Assembly: GCA_018222985.1 (NCBI GenBank)
Contig: JAAEZG010000001.1
Location: forward strand, 310,001-374,000
Length of the DNA stretch: 64,000 nt
From: Gammaproteobacteria bacterium
Lineage (GTDB): Bacteria > Pseudomonadota > Gammaproteobacteria > Enterobacterales > Alteromonadaceae
Direction of reading: 5' to 3'
Shown here: piece by piece, positions 45,290-56,289 of the stretch
Position numbering within the stretch: position 1 is the stretch's first letter
How the letters are laid out: every line of letters begins with the position of its first letter
The notes under the pieces: model-generated
What the model was told of the DNA's origin: nothing
The model's database searches: none
What the model saw: only the letters and a program-made list of their open reading frames with translations
Program-made: the position numbers and the translations under genes

Positions 45290-47677
45290 TTACTCCCTTA
45301 GGGTTGCCCCGAACTCAGATGTTAGCATGTCAACAACCGCTGCAACGGCTGTGTTGATTTCACTGTCTTCAAGTGTGCGCTCTGGGTTTTGTAGAATTAA
45401 CGATAACGCTAAGCTACGATGACCTTCAGTAACGCCAGCCCCTTGATATACATCGAATAAGTTTAGGCTAACTAAGTTATTTACGCCAATATTTTCAATC
45501 GCCGCTAAAATTTCGCCTGCCGCAATGGTGTCTTTCACCACAATTGCTAAGTCACGACGAATTGACGGATACTTTGACACCGGCTGAGCTTGCGGTACCG
45601 CACGGCTCGAAATAGCAGCCAGTTCAAGTTCAAATACAAAGGTACGGCCGTTTAAGCCAAGTTTCTTTTCAAACTGTGGATGCACAGCACCCACATAGCC
45701 AACCCGTTTATTGCCGCGGAAAATAGCGGCTGACTGGCCTGGGTGCAACGCTGGATGCTGATCAGCCACAAAGCGAAACTCTTGCGCCGCGCCAGTCAAT
45801 GCCAATATGGCTTCAACGTCGCCTTTAATATCATAAAAATCAACGGCGCGCTCACCGTCAGACCAATGCTCTGGCGCTGCTTTACCGGCCCGAACACCTG
45901 CGATCATAGGTTGTTGTACCACACCGTTTTCGGCGTTCTCGTCAGGCAAGAACCGTAACCCGGTTTCACAAAATGCAAGGCTCTGCTGTTGGCGTTTCTG
46001 GTTATGAGCCACCGCACTAATTAACCCCGGCCATAAGCTAACGCGCATTGACGACATCTCTACCGAGATTGGGAATGGCAGCGTCAATGCAGCGGTTTCG
46101 TCAAATAACAGCGCTTGGTGTTTCGGGTCAACAAAGCTGTAGGTAATTGCTTCTTGATAGCCACGATCAAGCAAGGTGCGCTTGAAGCTAGTCGCTGTAA
46201 GCTGTGCTTCCTGACGCGGAATCATACGCAGCTGTGCAGCTGGCGCCGCCGCTTGAATACGGTGGTAACCGTAAATACGCGCGACTTCTTCAATTAAGTC
46301 TTCTTCAATGCTGATATCAAAGCGGAAGGTCGGAACGGTAACCTGCCAACCTTCTGGGTTCGTTGTGACCGCAAAGCCCAAGCGTTGTAGAATTTCTGTG
46401 ACTTCGTCAGCGGCAATAGTAATACCCAAAACGCGAGCCAAACGCTCAGCACGTAAAGTAACTTGCGCGGCTTTTGGCAACGCAGCATCATCTTTCGCTT
46501 CAACAATTGGGCCGGCTTCGCCGCCACAAATCTCTAGCAATAACGCTGTTGCGCGCTCCATAGCTGTGCGTTGTAGCTCTGGGTCGACACCGCGCTCATA
46601 ACGGTGCGAGGCGTCAGTGTGCAAGCCGAAACGACGTGCACGACCAGCGATAGCGTCAGGGCTGAAAAACGCACTTTCTAAAAATACGTTGGTGGTCGCC
46701 TCTGTAACACCACTGCCCTCACCGCCGAAAATACCGGCCATGGCTAATGGCTTTTGCTCGTCGGCAATCACCAGCACGTCATTTTGTAACACCACTTCGG
46801 TGCCATCTAGCAGCGTCAGCTTTTCGTCGGCATGGGCCATACGCACATGCACCGCACCTTGCAGCTTGTCATTGTCAAATGCATGCATTGGGTGGCCAAG
46901 CTCAAGCAGCACGTAGTTGGTAATATCAACCACAGGGTCAATGCTACGAATACCGCTACGGCGCAAGCGCTCTTGCAGCCACAGTGGCGAGTCTGCCTGC
47001 ACATTAACGTTGCGCACCACACGGCCCAAATAGCGTGGGCATGCAGCTGGCGCATCAAGCACCACGGCACGTTGTTCGTCAGTTGTTGGTGCAACAGCCT
47101 CAATCACTGGCTCGGTCACTTCAATACGGTTTAACACGCCCACTTCACGGGCAATACCGCGAATACCTAAGCAGTCAGCACGGTTTGGCGTTAAATCAAC
47201 ATCTAAAACTACGTCGTTTAAGTCTAAATACTCACGGTAGTCCATGCCCACAGGTGCATCGGCTGGTAGTTCAATAATACCATCGTGGTCGTCGCTTAAA
47301 CCCAATTCAGAGTTTGAGCACAGCATGCCGTGTGAAGGCTGGCCACGTAACTTCGCCTTTTTAATTTTAAAATCACCTGGCAACACAGCGCCAACCGTGG
47401 CAACCGCTACTTTCAGGCCTTGGCGACAGTTCGGAGCGCCACACACAATGGTGGTTGGCTCGTCGGTGCCTAAATTCACTTCGGTTACTTGCAGTTTATC
47501 GGCATCTGGGTGCTGCCAGCATTTCACCACTTCACCCACAACCACGCCTGAAAACACTTCAGCAACCGGCTCAATGCCGTCTACTTCAAGGCCTGCCATG
47601 CTTAATTGCTCTGACAATGCCACACTGTCTAATGTTGGATTAACCCAGGTACGTAACCACTGTTCACTAAATTTCAT
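45290..47677 (-). CDS. pheT: phenylalanine-tRNA ligase beta subunit
   Basis: Beta chain of the alpha2-beta2 synthetase that charges tRNA-Phe; it carries editing (B3/B4) and tRNA-binding domains. The 795 residues begin [17 protein letters not shown]. The EMAP-like tRNA-binding domain ([20 protein letters not shown]) spans about 40-150, and the C-terminal ferredoxin-like anticodon-binding domain includes [13 protein letters not shown] near 700. The length is standard. It lies 17 bases after pheS. Confidence 0.98.
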   Translation of the reverse strand: MKFSEQWLRTWVNPTLDSVALSEQLSMAGLEVDGIEPVAEVFSGVVVGEVVKCWQHPDADKLQVTEVNLGTDEPTTIVCGAPNCRQGLKVAVATVGAVLPGDFKIKKAKLRGQPSHGMLCSNSELGLSDDHDGIIELPADAPVGMDYREYLDLNDVVLDVDLTPNRADCLGIRGIAREVGVLNRIEVTEPVIEAVAPTTDEQRAVVLDAPAACPRYLGRVVRNVNVQADSPLWLQERLRRSGIRSIDPVVDITNYVLLELGHPMHAFDNDKLQGAVHVRMAHADEKLTLLDGTEVVLQNDVLVIADEQKPLAMAGIFGGEGSGVTEATTNVFLESAFFSPDAIAGRARRFGLHTDASHRYERGVDPELQRTAMERATALLLEICGGEAGPIVEAKDDAALPKAAQVTLRAERLARVLGITIAADEVTEILQRLGFAVTTNPEGWQVTVPTFRFDISIEEDLIEEVARIYGYHRIQAAAPAAQLRMIPRQEAQLTATSFKRTLLDRGYQEAITYSFVDPKHQALLFDETAALTLPFPISVEMSSMRVSLWPGLISAVAHNQKRQQQSLAFCETGLRFLPDENAENGVVQQPMIAGVRAGKAAPEHWSDGERAVDFYDIKGDVEAILALTGAAQEFRFVADQHPALHPGQSAAIFRGNKRVGYVGAVHPQFEKKLGLNGRTFVFELELAAISSRAVPQAQPVSKYPSIRRDLAIVVKDTIAAGEILAAIENIGVNNLVSLNLFDVYQGAGVTEGHRSLALSLILQNPERTLEDSEINTAVAAVVDMLTSEFGATLRE

Positions 47678-47694
47678 TTGCTTACCTGCGGCTG

Positions 47695-48687
<993 letters not shown>

Positions 48688-48744
48688 TTATGACTCACGC
48701 GAATGATTACCAAAAGAAAGTGCTCAATCATACCGAAAAAGCAT

Positions 48745-48775
48745 AAAAAAAGGGAGCGGTTACGCTCCCTTTTTC
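48745..48775 (-). terminator. rho-independent terminator after rplT
   Basis: On the minus strand a 12-bp stem (48747-48758 and 48763-48774) with a four-base loop ends in seven T. It separates rplT from pheST. If it is an attenuator for pheST, the usual phenylalanine-rich leader is missing. Confidence 0.9.
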
Positions 48776-48790
48776 GACATTTCAACTCGC

Positions 48791-49144
48791 TTACAGAGAG
48801 CCTTTCGCTTTCTCTACCAGCGCAGCAAAACCGTTTTGGTCGTGAACTGCGATGTCAGCAAGGATTTTACGATCGATTTCTACAGATGCTTTTTTCAAGC
48901 CATTGATAAAGCGGCTGTATGACAAACCGTTTTGACGCGCTGCAGCGTTGATACGAACAATCCACAATTGACGGAATTGACGTTTCTTCGCACGGCGGTC
49001 ACGATATGCATATTGACCAGCTTTGATAACGGCTTGCTTCGCTACGCGATAAACACGTGAACGAGCACCATAATAACCTTTCGCCTGCTTCAGGACTTTC
49101 TTGTGACGCGCACGCGCGATCACACCACGTTTTACTCGTGCCAT
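48791..49144 (-). CDS. rplT: 50S ribosomal protein L20
   Basis: Early-assembly 23S rRNA-binding protein of 117 residues, starting [20 protein letters not shown], with [19 protein letters not shown] and the C-terminal globular domain [19 protein letters not shown]20 is also the translational repressor of rpmI-rplT in gammaproteobacteria. It lies 16 bases after rpmI, with a GAAGGAG-type site. Confidence 0.98.
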   Translation of the reverse strand: MARVKRGVIARARHKKVLKQAKGYYGARSRVYRVAKQAVIKAGQYAYRDRRAKKRQFRQLWIVRINAAARQNGLSYSRFINGLKKASVEIDRKILADIAVHDQNGFAALVEKAKGSL

Positions 49145-49160
49145 TTGCTATCTCCTTCCC

Positions 49161-49358
49161 TTACGCGAATGGTAACATGCGCTGAATTAAGCCAACATCG
49201 GCCTCGTGCACCATGCTCTTAGCGCGCAGGTGACGTTTCCGCTTTGAACTCTTTTTGGTCAGGATGTGACGCAAATGAGACTGTTTACATTTGTAGCCGC
49301 CTGAAGCGGTTTTCTTAAAGCGCTTTGACGCGCTCTTTCTGGATTTCATTTTCGGCAT
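49161..49358 (-). CDS. rpmI: 50S ribosomal protein L35
   Basis: Small basic large-subunit protein of 65 residues: [20 protein letters not shown] at the start, [18 protein letters not shown] in the middle. CGGAGTAA lies just before ATG 49358. It sits between infC and rplT, the invariant order, and is normally coregulated with rplT by L20. Confidence 0.97.
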   Translation of the reverse strand: MPKMKSRKSASKRFKKTASGGYKCKQSHLRHILTKKSSKRKRHLRAKSMVHEADVGLIQRMLPFA

Positions 49359-49442
49359 GAAAATTACTCCGCATTGTTAATAAAAGTGTAACAGGGTGAG
49401 TTTGGTGTTGTTGCCAACAGCCGCCCTACTTGCAAACCACAG
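49359..49442 (-). promoter_or_regulatory. infC-rpmI spacer, possible L20 operator
   Basis: This 84-base spacer is where L20 represses rpmI-rplT translation in related bacteria. Short self-complementary segments such as TGTTGGCAACA on the minus strand are visible, but I cannot confirm the pseudoknot by eye. Confidence 0.3.
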
Positions 49443-49985
49443 TTACTTCTTAGCAGGGGCCAGAACCATAATCATCTGGCGACCCTCAGCACGTCTTGGG
49501 AACGATTCGCAAGTTGAGATTTCTTCTAGATCGGTTTTAATGCGCTCTAGCAATTCAATACCCAACTCTTGATGTGCCATTTCCCGGCCACGGAAACGAA
49601 TAGTGACTTTAGTTTTGTCACCTCCCTCCAGAAAGCGAGTCAGGTTGCGTAGTTTTACCTGATAATCGCCTTCGTCAGTTCCAGGACGGAATTTAACTTC
49701 CTTCACCTGGATCTGTTTCTGGTTTTTCTTTTGCTCTTTCGCGTTCTTAGCTTTCTCGTAGAGGAACTTGCCATAATCCATCAGACGACAAACCGGTGGC
49801 TCCGCATTCGGACTAATTTCCACCAGATCAACACCAGCCTCTTCGGCTGCAGTAAGAGCTTCTTGAATACCTACGACGCCAATCTGTTCACCTTCGACAC
49901 CAATGAGTCGTACTTCATTGACGCGAATTTCTTCGTTGATCCGATTTTTGTCACCAGCTTTCTGAGTTCTTTTTCCGCCTTTAAT
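49443..49985 (-). CDS. infC: translation initiation factor IF-3 (AUU start)
   Basis: IF-3 binds the 30S subunit, prevents premature 50S joining and checks the start codon. Reading from ATT 49985 gives 180 residues, starting (M)[20 protein letters not shown] and then [20 protein letters not shown]. Without the ATT start about 54 N-terminal residues would be lost. GGAGG lies eight bases upstream. The AUU codon is the conserved autoregulation device, since IF-3 rejects non-canonical starts. The C-terminal domain ([33 protein letters not shown]) is complete. Confidence 0.96.
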   Translation of the reverse strand: MKGGKRTQKAGDKNRINEEIRVNEVRLIGVEGEQIGVVGIQEALTAAEEAGVDLVEISPNAEPPVCRLMDYGKFLYEKAKNAKEQKKNQKQIQVKEVKFRPGTDEGDYQVKLRNLTRFLEGGDKTKVTIRFRGREMAHQELGIELLERIKTDLEEISTCESFPRRAEGRQMIMVLAPAKK

Positions 49986-50004
49986 GGGTCATTCCTCCAA
50001 TCAA

Positions 50005-51921
50005 TTAACTAATCTTGCGGCTGTTTACTTCGTCGGTAAGCTCAGTGATAAATTGCTGTAGCCCTTTAACACCGTGGTCTTCACCGCGACGAGTACGCAC
50101 CGCAACCGCTTGGTTTTCGACTTCTTTGTCGCCAACAACAAGCAAGTATGGTACACGTTTTAGAGTGTGCTCGCGAATTTTAAAGCCTATTTTCTCATTT
50201 CTCAAGTCAGCAATGGCTCTAAATCCAAGTTTATTCAATTCTTTTACCGTTTGAATGGCATAATCGCGCTGATTATCGGTAATATTCATCACCACAACCT
50301 GCGTTGGCGCCAACCACGTTGGGAAATAACCCGCGTACTCTTCAATAATGATTCCCATAAAGCGCTCAAGTGAGCCCAAAATAGCCCGGTGAATCATGAC
50401 TGGGGTGTGACGCTCATTATCTTCGCCTACATAAGTAGCACCTAAGCGGCCCGGTAAAGCAAAATCAAGCTGTACGGTACCGCACTGCCATGCACGGCCT
50501 AAGCAGTCATGCAGCGTAAATTCAATTTTCGGACCATAAAACGCGCCTTCGCCCGGTAAATATTCAAATTCAATACCGTTATTTTTCAACGCATCGGCCA
50601 ACGCTTGCTCGGCGTGATCCCACGTAGCATCGTCGCCCAAGCGCTTTTCTGGACGGGTTGATAATTTCACCACAATGTCATCGAAACCGAAGGTTTTATA
50701 GGTTTCGTACACCATTTTGATACAACCGCTTACTTCTTCTTGTACTTGCGCGTCGGTACAGAAAATGTGTGCGTCGTCTTGAGTGAAGCCACGAACGCGC
50801 ATTAAGCCGTGCAACGCACCTGAAGGTTCATTCCGGTGGCACGAACCAAATTCAGCCATACGCAGCGGCAAATCGCGGTACGATTTCAAACCTTGATTAA
50901 AGATTTGCACGTGCCCTGGGCAGTTCATTGGTTTAATGGCGTATTCACGATTTTCAGACGCTGTTGTGAACATGAGGTCTGAGAATTTTTCCCAGTGACC
51001 AGAACGCTCCCACAACACACGGTCCATCATCAGTGGGCCTTTCACTTCCTGATACTGGTACTCGCGTAGTTTTTCACGAATAAAGCGCTCAAGCTCTAAG
51101 AACACCGTCCAACCATTGTTGTGCCAGAACACCATGCCTGGCGCTTCTTCTTGCCAATGGAATAAGTCTTGGGTTTTACCAATTTTACGGTGGTCACGCT
51201 TCTCGGCTTCTTCTAAGCGCTGCAAGTAAGCTTTTAGTTGCTTCTTGTCAGCCCATGCGGTGCCATAAACACGCTGCAACATTTTGTTGTCAGACTTACC
51301 ACGCCAATAGGCGCCCGCTACTTTCATAATTTTGAAGTGCTGGCAAAAGCGCATGTTCGGTACGTGCGGGCCACGACACATGTCAATGTATTCTTCATGG
51401 TGATACAAGCCCGGACGGTCGTCACGGCTAATGTCGTCGTCTAAAATTTCAACTTTGTACGGTTCATGGCGGCTCACGAAGGTTTCGCGAGCTTCGGCCC
51501 AGCTGACCTTCTTTTTCACCACGTTATATTCGGTTTTTGCCAACTCAAGCATACGCTTTTCAAGCGCTTGCAAGTCATCTGCAGTTAACGTGTGCTCCAT
51601 ATCCACATCGTAATAGAAACCGTTGTCGATAACCGGACCAATCGCCATTTTTACGTCTGGGAACATTTGCTTCAGCGCATGGCCAAGCAAGTGCGCACAA
51701 CTGTGACGAATAATGTGTACACCGTCGTCATCTTTAGGCGTAATGATCTGAACCGAGGCGTCTTCGGTAATTAAGTCACAAGCGTCTGCTAGCTCGCCGT
51801 TAATACGCCCAGCAACCGTGGCTTTGGCTAAACCAGGGCCAATATCTTGAGCAACGTCGAGAATAGAAACAGGCTTGTCGAAACTACGTTTACTTCCGTC
51901 GGGGAGTGTTACTACAGGCAT
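50005..51921 (-). CDS. thrS: threonine-tRNA ligase
   Basis: Class II synthetase charging tRNA-Thr. From ATG 51921 ([20 protein letters not shown] six bases upstream) it has 638 residues. The TGS domain (1-60) and editing domain with [15 protein letters not shown] (near 73) lead to the catalytic core, where [10 protein letters not shown] carries the zinc cysteine, [14 protein letters not shown] is motif 2 and [18 protein letters not shown] motif 3. A C-terminal anticodon domain ends it. It heads thrS-infC-rpmI-rplT, 19 bases before infC. Confidence 0.98.
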   Translation of the reverse strand: MPVVTLPDGSKRSFDKPVSILDVAQDIGPGLAKATVAGRINGELADACDLITEDASVQIITPKDDDGVHIIRHSCAHLLGHALKQMFPDVKMAIGPVIDNGFYYDVDMEHTLTADDLQALEKRMLELAKTEYNVVKKKVSWAEARETFVSRHEPYKVEILDDDISRDDRPGLYHHEEYIDMCRGPHVPNMRFCQHFKIMKVAGAYWRGKSDNKMLQRVYGTAWADKKQLKAYLQRLEEAEKRDHRKIGKTQDLFHWQEEAPGMVFWHNNGWTVFLELERFIREKLREYQYQEVKGPLMMDRVLWERSGHWEKFSDLMFTTASENREYAIKPMNCPGHVQIFNQGLKSYRDLPLRMAEFGSCHRNEPSGALHGLMRVRGFTQDDAHIFCTDAQVQEEVSGCIKMVYETYKTFGFDDIVVKLSTRPEKRLGDDATWDHAEQALADALKNNGIEFEYLPGEGAFYGPKIEFTLHDCLGRAWQCGTVQLDFALPGRLGATYVGEDNERHTPVMIHRAILGSLERFMGIIIEEYAGYFPTWLAPTQVVVMNITDNQRDYAIQTVKELNKLGFRAIADLRNEKIGFKIREHTLKRVPYLLVVGDKEVENQAVAVRTRRGEDHGVKGLQQFITELTDEVNSRKIS

Positions 51922-51993
51922 TTTTTTGTCCTTTTTACAGTGGTGGCACCTACCAAGTGTCACTTGTTATTTTGAAAGGCCACACTATAGCGT
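51922..51993 (-). promoter_or_regulatory. thrS leader with short dyads
   Basis: The 72-base gap shared with the divergent DMT gene holds CAAGTG (51954-51959), one base, CACTTG (51961-51966), and a GGTGCC/GGCACC palindrome just downstream in the thrS direction. E. coli ThrRS represses its own leader through tRNA-like stems; whether that holds here is not shown. Confidence 0.35.
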
Positions 51994-52911
51994 ATGATGC
52001 CCGCCATGGAAACCCTAACAACCACATTCATCGGGCCTTTGGCCGCACTTACCGCTGCGCTTTTTTGGGCGCTGGCAACCTTATTGTATAGCCAAGCTGG
52101 TAGCTATTTATCAGCAGCTCAATTGAACCTCGTGAAAGGCATTGTCGCGTGTCCATTGCTGCTGCTGGCCGGTTGGTTTACGGGGCAGCTATTGCAGCTA
52201 GAAGGCAACCTCGCCACCTACCTACTTTTGGCCAGTGGCGTTATTGGCATTACCCTTGGCGACACACTCTACTTTGCCGCGCTGCGTCGTTTAGGCCCCT
52301 GGCACACCATGTTACTGGAATATTTAGCCCCGCCATTCGCAGCGTTATTGGCCTGGATACTACTTGCACAAGGTATGCGTTGGTTTGAAGTGGCCGCAGC
52401 CTTGGTCATTATTGCCGGTATTTTTGTGGTGATTAGTGAAAAACCCCGTGCCGCTGAGCGGGTACAGCTGAGTGTTAGTGGCATTGCTGCTGGTATTGGC
52501 GCGGCATTGTGCCAAGCCTTGGGATTAGTGATGTCATTTCATGCCTTGCAAGAATTCGACATGAACCCGCTGAATGCGGCCCTATTGCGTTTACTCGCTG
52601 GCACCCTGGCATTAACTATCGCACTGGTTGTACTCAAACCTAGCTTAATCAAATCAACGCGCGCAGCACTGCGTCACACGTCAATTCCTTGGCTGCTCAC
52701 GGCCATTGTCATGGGAACCTTTTTGGCCATATGGCTGCAGCAAACGGCCATTGCCTATATCAACCCAGGCCTTGCACAAACGCTGCTCGCTACGGCACCG
52801 CTGTGGTTAATTCCCATTCAATGGTTGCGTGGCCAACCGCTTTCAGCGCGCAGCATTATCGGTGCCTTTATTGCGGTTAGCGGCATCGCGCTGTTATTTG
52901 GAATTCAATAA
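51994..52911 (+). CDS. DMT-superfamily (EamA) transporter
   Basis: Inner-membrane protein of 305 residues with ten predicted helices in two EamA repeats (about 12-145 and 160-300). Examples are FIGPLAALTAALFWALATLL in the first and AGIGAALCQALGLVMSFHAL in the second. LEYLAPPFAALLAWILLAQ is typical of the repeat end. Such proteins export amino acids, purines or other metabolites. Substrate is unknown. Two starts are possible (51994 and 52006), and neither has a clear ribosome site. It is divergent from thrS. Confidence 0.88.
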   Translation: MMPAMETLTTTFIGPLAALTAALFWALATLLYSQAGSYLSAAQLNLVKGIVACPLLLLAGWFTGQLLQLEGNLATYLLLASGVIGITLGDTLYFAALRRLGPWHTMLLEYLAPPFAALLAWILLAQGMRWFEVAAALVIIAGIFVVISEKPRAAERVQLSVSGIAAGIGAALCQALGLVMSFHALQEFDMNPLNAALLRLLAGTLALTIALVVLKPSLIKSTRAALRHTSIPWLLTAIVMGTFLAIWLQQTAIAYINPGLAQTLLATAPLWLIPIQWLRGQPLSARSIIGAFIAVSGIALLFGIQ

Positions 52912-53018
52912 GTTAGCTGCTGGGGCGAATTAAACCGTTAAATTCAGGTGAACCAACAGGCAAAAATTTGAATCTAAGCCATACTAAAAGTAGTTACAGA
53001 CAAAGCTTGGAGGTTTTC

Positions 53019-53228
53019 ATGAATGCCGACAAACTGTACGACGCCGGCTTACGCTGCCCACATTGCGGGCACCACATTCACGTGAGTATTGACGCATCAG
53101 CAGGTGATCAAGACTACCAAGACGAATGCCGAGCCTGTGGTGCCGACATTCATCTGTTAGTCAAATTAGATCAAGTTAATGACAAGATATTTGTTCGCGT
53201 CGCGAGCGACGACGAGAACTTTTATTAA
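53019..53228 (+). CDS. CPXCG-motif cysteine-rich protein
   Basis: A 69-residue probable zinc-ribbon protein with two CxxC knuckles, CPHCGHH near residue 13 and CRACGAD near 40. It matches the small CPXCG-motif family found widely in gammaproteobacteria, which has no assigned function. GGAGG five bases before ATG 53019 fixes the start. It meets the convergent riboflavin synthase gene tail to tail with a four-base overlap. Confidence 0.85.
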   Translation: MNADKLYDAGLRCPHCGHHIHVSIDASAGDQDYQDECRACGADIHLLVKLDQVNDKIFVRVASDDENFY

Positions 53229-53821
53229 CGTTGCGCAAGCACGCGTTCAACCGTTTCCACAATGGTCATGGTTTGCTGATCGAACTCTAAGTTCACCACA
53301 TCAGCCGTCTCAATGTTGGTTAAACGCAGGGTTTCAGGAATTAAATGTAAGCTAAAACGGTTACTTTCTACGTGCCCCACCGTCAAACTGGCGCCATTCA
53401 CACTAATAAATCCTTTGGCGAGTACATAGGCTTTGAACCGCTCTGGAAACTCAATCCATAAGGCCAAATTGTCAGCACTGCGCTCTCGCTTTACCACCGA
53501 ACCTGTACAGTGAATATGACCCGACACATAGTGCCCGCCCATTTCATCGCCCACTTTGAGCGAACGTTCAAAGTTCACGTTATCACCTGTGGCTAATGCA
53601 CCAAGGTTGGTTAAGCGTAGCGTTTCGTCAATAATGTCAAAACTAACCGTATCAGCCGTAAAAGCCACCACGGTTAAACAGCAACCGTTTATCGCAATAC
53701 TTGCGCCTAACGCCACGTGCTGCAAATATTCAGGCGCAACCTGCACGGTTAATTGACGAAATTGCTCGCGATCATTCAATTGGGCAACGCGCGCTTGGGT
53801 TTGTACAATACCTGTGAACAT
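53225..53821 (-). CDS. ribE: riboflavin synthase alpha chain
   Basis: Catalyses the last step of riboflavin synthesis, dismutating two 6,7-dimethyl-8-ribityllumazines. The 198 residues form two homologous lumazine-binding barrels: MFTGIVQTQARV with INGCCLTVV and FDIIDETLRLTNLG (first), and HYVSGHIHCTG with VNGASLTVGHV and LIPETLRLTNI (second). It stands alone here, away from other rib genes, and I see no FMN riboswitch in the short gap upstream. The gene is called ribC in some bacteria. Confidence 0.95.
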   Translation of the reverse strand: MFTGIVQTQARVAQLNDREQFRQLTVQVAPEYLQHVALGASIAINGCCLTVVAFTADTVSFDIIDETLRLTNLGALATGDNVNFERSLKVGDEMGGHYVSGHIHCTGSVVKRERSADNLALWIEFPERFKAYVLAKGFISVNGASLTVGHVESNRFSLHLIPETLRLTNIETADVVNLEFDQQTMTIVETVERVLAQR

Positions 53822-53863
53822 GATGTCTCTTTATGTTGGGGCTTTTCAGTGGCAAAACTTTCA

Positions 53864-54919
53864 ATGGGAAAAATTGTAACGTTAAACGCTAGGTTTGACC
53901 ATAGCTGTGCAGTGCTCAGGCAACGCTTGGCGCTGTGCTGCGTGGCACTCGTTATGCTCAGTGCCTGCAGCCCTGCCCCAGAAGGTTTAAGACACCTGCA
54001 TGACTATCAACAACGCGTGGCCAACACGCTAAACCAACCCGCAGTTAATTATCAACCAGTGCCTCGCATTCAGCCCCCAAGCGCGCGTGACTTGCGCTTG
54101 CCAATTGCGCGGCTAAAAATCTCATTACTTGACGCCATGCGCCTAGATGCCTGTGCCGCGGGGCCATTGATTGCTGAACGCAACAGCTCGTTAGGGCGCC
54201 TGCAACATGGCGTACTACGATATTTTTATGACCGCCAATTAGTCGAAGCTTTACAGCTATGTGCGGAGCAATTGCAAAGCGAAAGCCCAGAGTTAGCGCA
54301 GCGCATTCAACAACAAGCCGAGGCAAAACGTAAGCTTATGCCCCAGCTGCGCACCCAAGCGATCACTCAAGACAACGCCATACGCAATTTGATTAGCATG
54401 GCTGACAGGCCGCTTGCCAAGCCCGACAGCAATACTCTGGCGCCACTATTTAGTGCCATGAATACCCTGTTACAGGTTCTCGATGATCAAGCCCCATTAC
54501 CCACCGAGCGTGAATTAGTCGCAGCGCTCGAACGCTTAGATAAAGACGCCTACATTGGTCAGCTATGGCGTGCATTACACGATAACCATGCCTACCTGCA
54601 GCAACTTGAGCCACTGGTACGCAACCTTAGCCAAAGTGCTGGATGTTTATCGGCAGGTGTGCCCAAACGCGCTCAGGTGTTGCGACAGGTGTTTATCGCG
54701 CGCTTTAGCGGGCCGGTACAGCGCCATCTGAATGCATTAACCTACCAGGCTCAGCAACTTGAGCCCTATATTTATGCATTAAACACGCCGTTTGCCCCGT
54801 GGCAATCGCATTTGCGACATATTGTCGCACTCGATGATCACGTAAAAACAGCAACGCGTACTCATGTTAAGTATTGGCAACAGTTTTTCAGCGATTGCGA
54901 GTTCACGCCCGGCGCTTGA
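53864..54919 (+). CDS. DUF3080 lipoprotein
   Basis: A 351-residue lipoprotein with a signal peptide ending in the lipobox LSAC (LALCCVALVMLSACS), so the mature protein starts at a lipidated cysteine. The rest is helical (LHDYQQRVANTLNQP, LRLPIARLKISLLD) and matches DUF3080, a gammaproteobacterial family of unknown function. The start is uncertain: ATG 53864 is used here, and GTG 53850 or 53912 are in frame; none has a good ribosome site. It is divergent from riboflavin synthase. Confidence 0.78.
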   Translation: MGKIVTLNARFDHSCAVLRQRLALCCVALVMLSACSPAPEGLRHLHDYQQRVANTLNQPAVNYQPVPRIQPPSARDLRLPIARLKISLLDAMRLDACAAGPLIAERNSSLGRLQHGVLRYFYDRQLVEALQLCAEQLQSESPELAQRIQQQAEAKRKLMPQLRTQAITQDNAIRNLISMADRPLAKPDSNTLAPLFSAMNTLLQVLDDQAPLPTERELVAALERLDKDAYIGQLWRALHDNHAYLQQLEPLVRNLSQSAGCLSAGVPKRAQVLRQVFIARFSGPVQRHLNALTYQAQQLEPYIYALNTPFAPWQSHLRHIVALDDHVKTATRTHVKYWQQFFSDCEFTPGA

Positions 54920-54978
54920 TTTAGGTCAGTTATGCGCAACTGCTCAAGCAATTGGCACTTGGCTAAAGAAACAATTAA

Positions 54979-55004
54979 TGATAATTTATTGATAATAATT
55001 CTCA
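54979..55004 (+). promoter_or_regulatory. Fur-like box upstream of the DUF6746 gene
   Basis: TGATAATAATTCTCA (54990-55004) matches the Fur 7-1-7 consensus TGATAATnATTATCA at 13 of the 14 specified positions. A partial extra half-site (TGATAAT, 54979-54985) overlaps on the left. The box lies 31 bases before the start codon, within a likely promoter. Confidence 0.7.
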
Positions 55005-55034
55005 TTTGTAAAAGTAACTCTTTTGGAGACCTCT

Positions 55035-55412
55035 ATGAAAAAGCTATCTGTTATTTCTGCTGCCCTTGCCTTAGTTTTAGTTGCCGCACCTGCACTGGCT
55101 AGCGACGAGAAGCGCCCTGACCATTTCAAAGGCAAAAAGTCTGAAACGCTTCAGCAAGCGCTTGATAACATGCGTGAATACAACAAAAAACTTGAAGAGC
55201 TTATGCATGGCGAATTAACTCCACAAAAAATGGCTGAAATTCACCAGCTCACCTACACCCTCGAAGAAGCCTTGCAAAAACTTGACGACGAAGTTGATAA
55301 CTTGCAAGAAGTACTTGAAGAAGTGCACTTAGGCTCTGAGCACATGGATTTTGGCAAAGTGAAGTCAAACGGGAAGAAATACCTCGAGAATTCTGGCAAA
55401 ATCGTTAAATAA
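55035..55412 (+). CDS. small exported helical protein (DUF6746-like)
   Basis: A 125-residue exported protein with a signal peptide (KKLSVISAALALVLVAAPAL, cleaved after ALA). The mature part is charged and helical, with coiled-coil-like EEALQKLDDEVDNLQEVLEE and the block LTYTLEEALQKL, which I recall from DUF6746 proteins. ATG 55035 has GGAG six to seven bases upstream. A Fur-like box precedes it, suggesting iron-repressed expression. It starts 22 bases before a MoxR/VWA pair and may be coexpressed. Function unknown. Confidence 0.78.
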   Translation: MKKLSVISAALALVLVAAPALASDEKRPDHFKGKKSETLQQALDNMREYNKKLEELMHGELTPQKMAEIHQLTYTLEEALQKLDDEVDNLQEVLEEVHLGSEHMDFGKVKSNGKKYLENSGKIVK

Positions 55413-55434
55413 ATCGATTAAACCAGAGGAACAC

Positions 55435-56271
55435 ATGAGCTTTACAAGTACCGAAAACTACATCGTGGCCGACGACCTCGGCCTCGCTGTTAACGCCGCA
55501 GTAACCCTTGAAAAGCCCCTGTTACTTAAGGGCGAGCCCGGCACCGGCAAAACCCGTTTAGCCGAAGAGCTCGCCGCTTCACTTGGCGTGCCGCTTATTC
55601 GTTGGCAAATTAAGTCAACCACCAAGGCTCAACAAGGCTTGTACGAATATGACGCGGTGTCGCGCTTACGTGACAGCCAGCTAGGCAGCGACAAAGTTCA
55701 CGATATTGCCAACTACATTAAACCTGGCAAGCTATGGCAAGCGTTTACCGCGCCCGAGCGTCCGGTATTGCTGATTGATGAAATAGATAAAGCCGACATT
55801 GAGTTCCCAAATGACTTGCTGCACGAGCTTGATCAAATGGAGTTTCATGTTTACGAAACCGGTGAGCAAGTACGCGCCGAGCACCGCCCTATTGTCATCA
55901 TTACCTCAAATAATGAAAAAGAACTACCTGACGCATTTCTGCGCCGCTGTTTTTTCCACTACATTAAGTTTCCAGATGCCGACACCTTGGCGCAAATTGT
56001 GCAGGTGCACTACCCGGATATTCGCAAAAACCTACTTACGACGGCGCTCGAAGTGTTCTTTGACCTGCGCGCGGTACCGAATTTAAAGAAAAAGCCCTCT
56101 ACTTCAGAGCTTATCGACTGGTTAAAGCTACTTTTGGCCGAAGACATTGCACCGGCTGAGCTGCAGAAAACCGATGGCCTGATGCCTATGTTTGGGGCTT
56201 TATTAAAAAATGAACAAGACGTGCAGCTGGTTGAAAAACTGGCGTTTATGTCACGTCGAAAAACGTCTTAA
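55435..56271 (+). CDS. MoxR-family AAA+ ATPase
   Basis: AAA+ ATPase of 278 residues. Walker A GEPGTGKTRLAEELA is near residue 33, Walker B VLLIDEIDKADIEFPNDLL near 108, sensor 1 IITSNNEKELPDAFLRRCFF near 155. MoxR proteins work with von Willebrand A partners to assemble or activate enzymes, often inserting metals. The next gene, 18 bases downstream, is such a partner. The position after an exported, possibly iron-regulated protein hints at an envelope or metal task. Confidence 0.92.
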   Translation: MSFTSTENYIVADDLGLAVNAAVTLEKPLLLKGEPGTGKTRLAEELAASLGVPLIRWQIKSTTKAQQGLYEYDAVSRLRDSQLGSDKVHDIANYIKPGKLWQAFTAPERPVLLIDEIDKADIEFPNDLLHELDQMEFHVYETGEQVRAEHRPIVIITSNNEKELPDAFLRRCFFHYIKFPDADTLAQIVQVHYPDIRKNLLTTALEVFFDLRAVPNLKKKPSTSELIDWLKLLLAEDIAPAELQKTDGLMPMFGALLKNEQDVQLVEKLAFMSRRKTS

Positions 56272-56289
56272 TTGATGTTTTAACCAATT

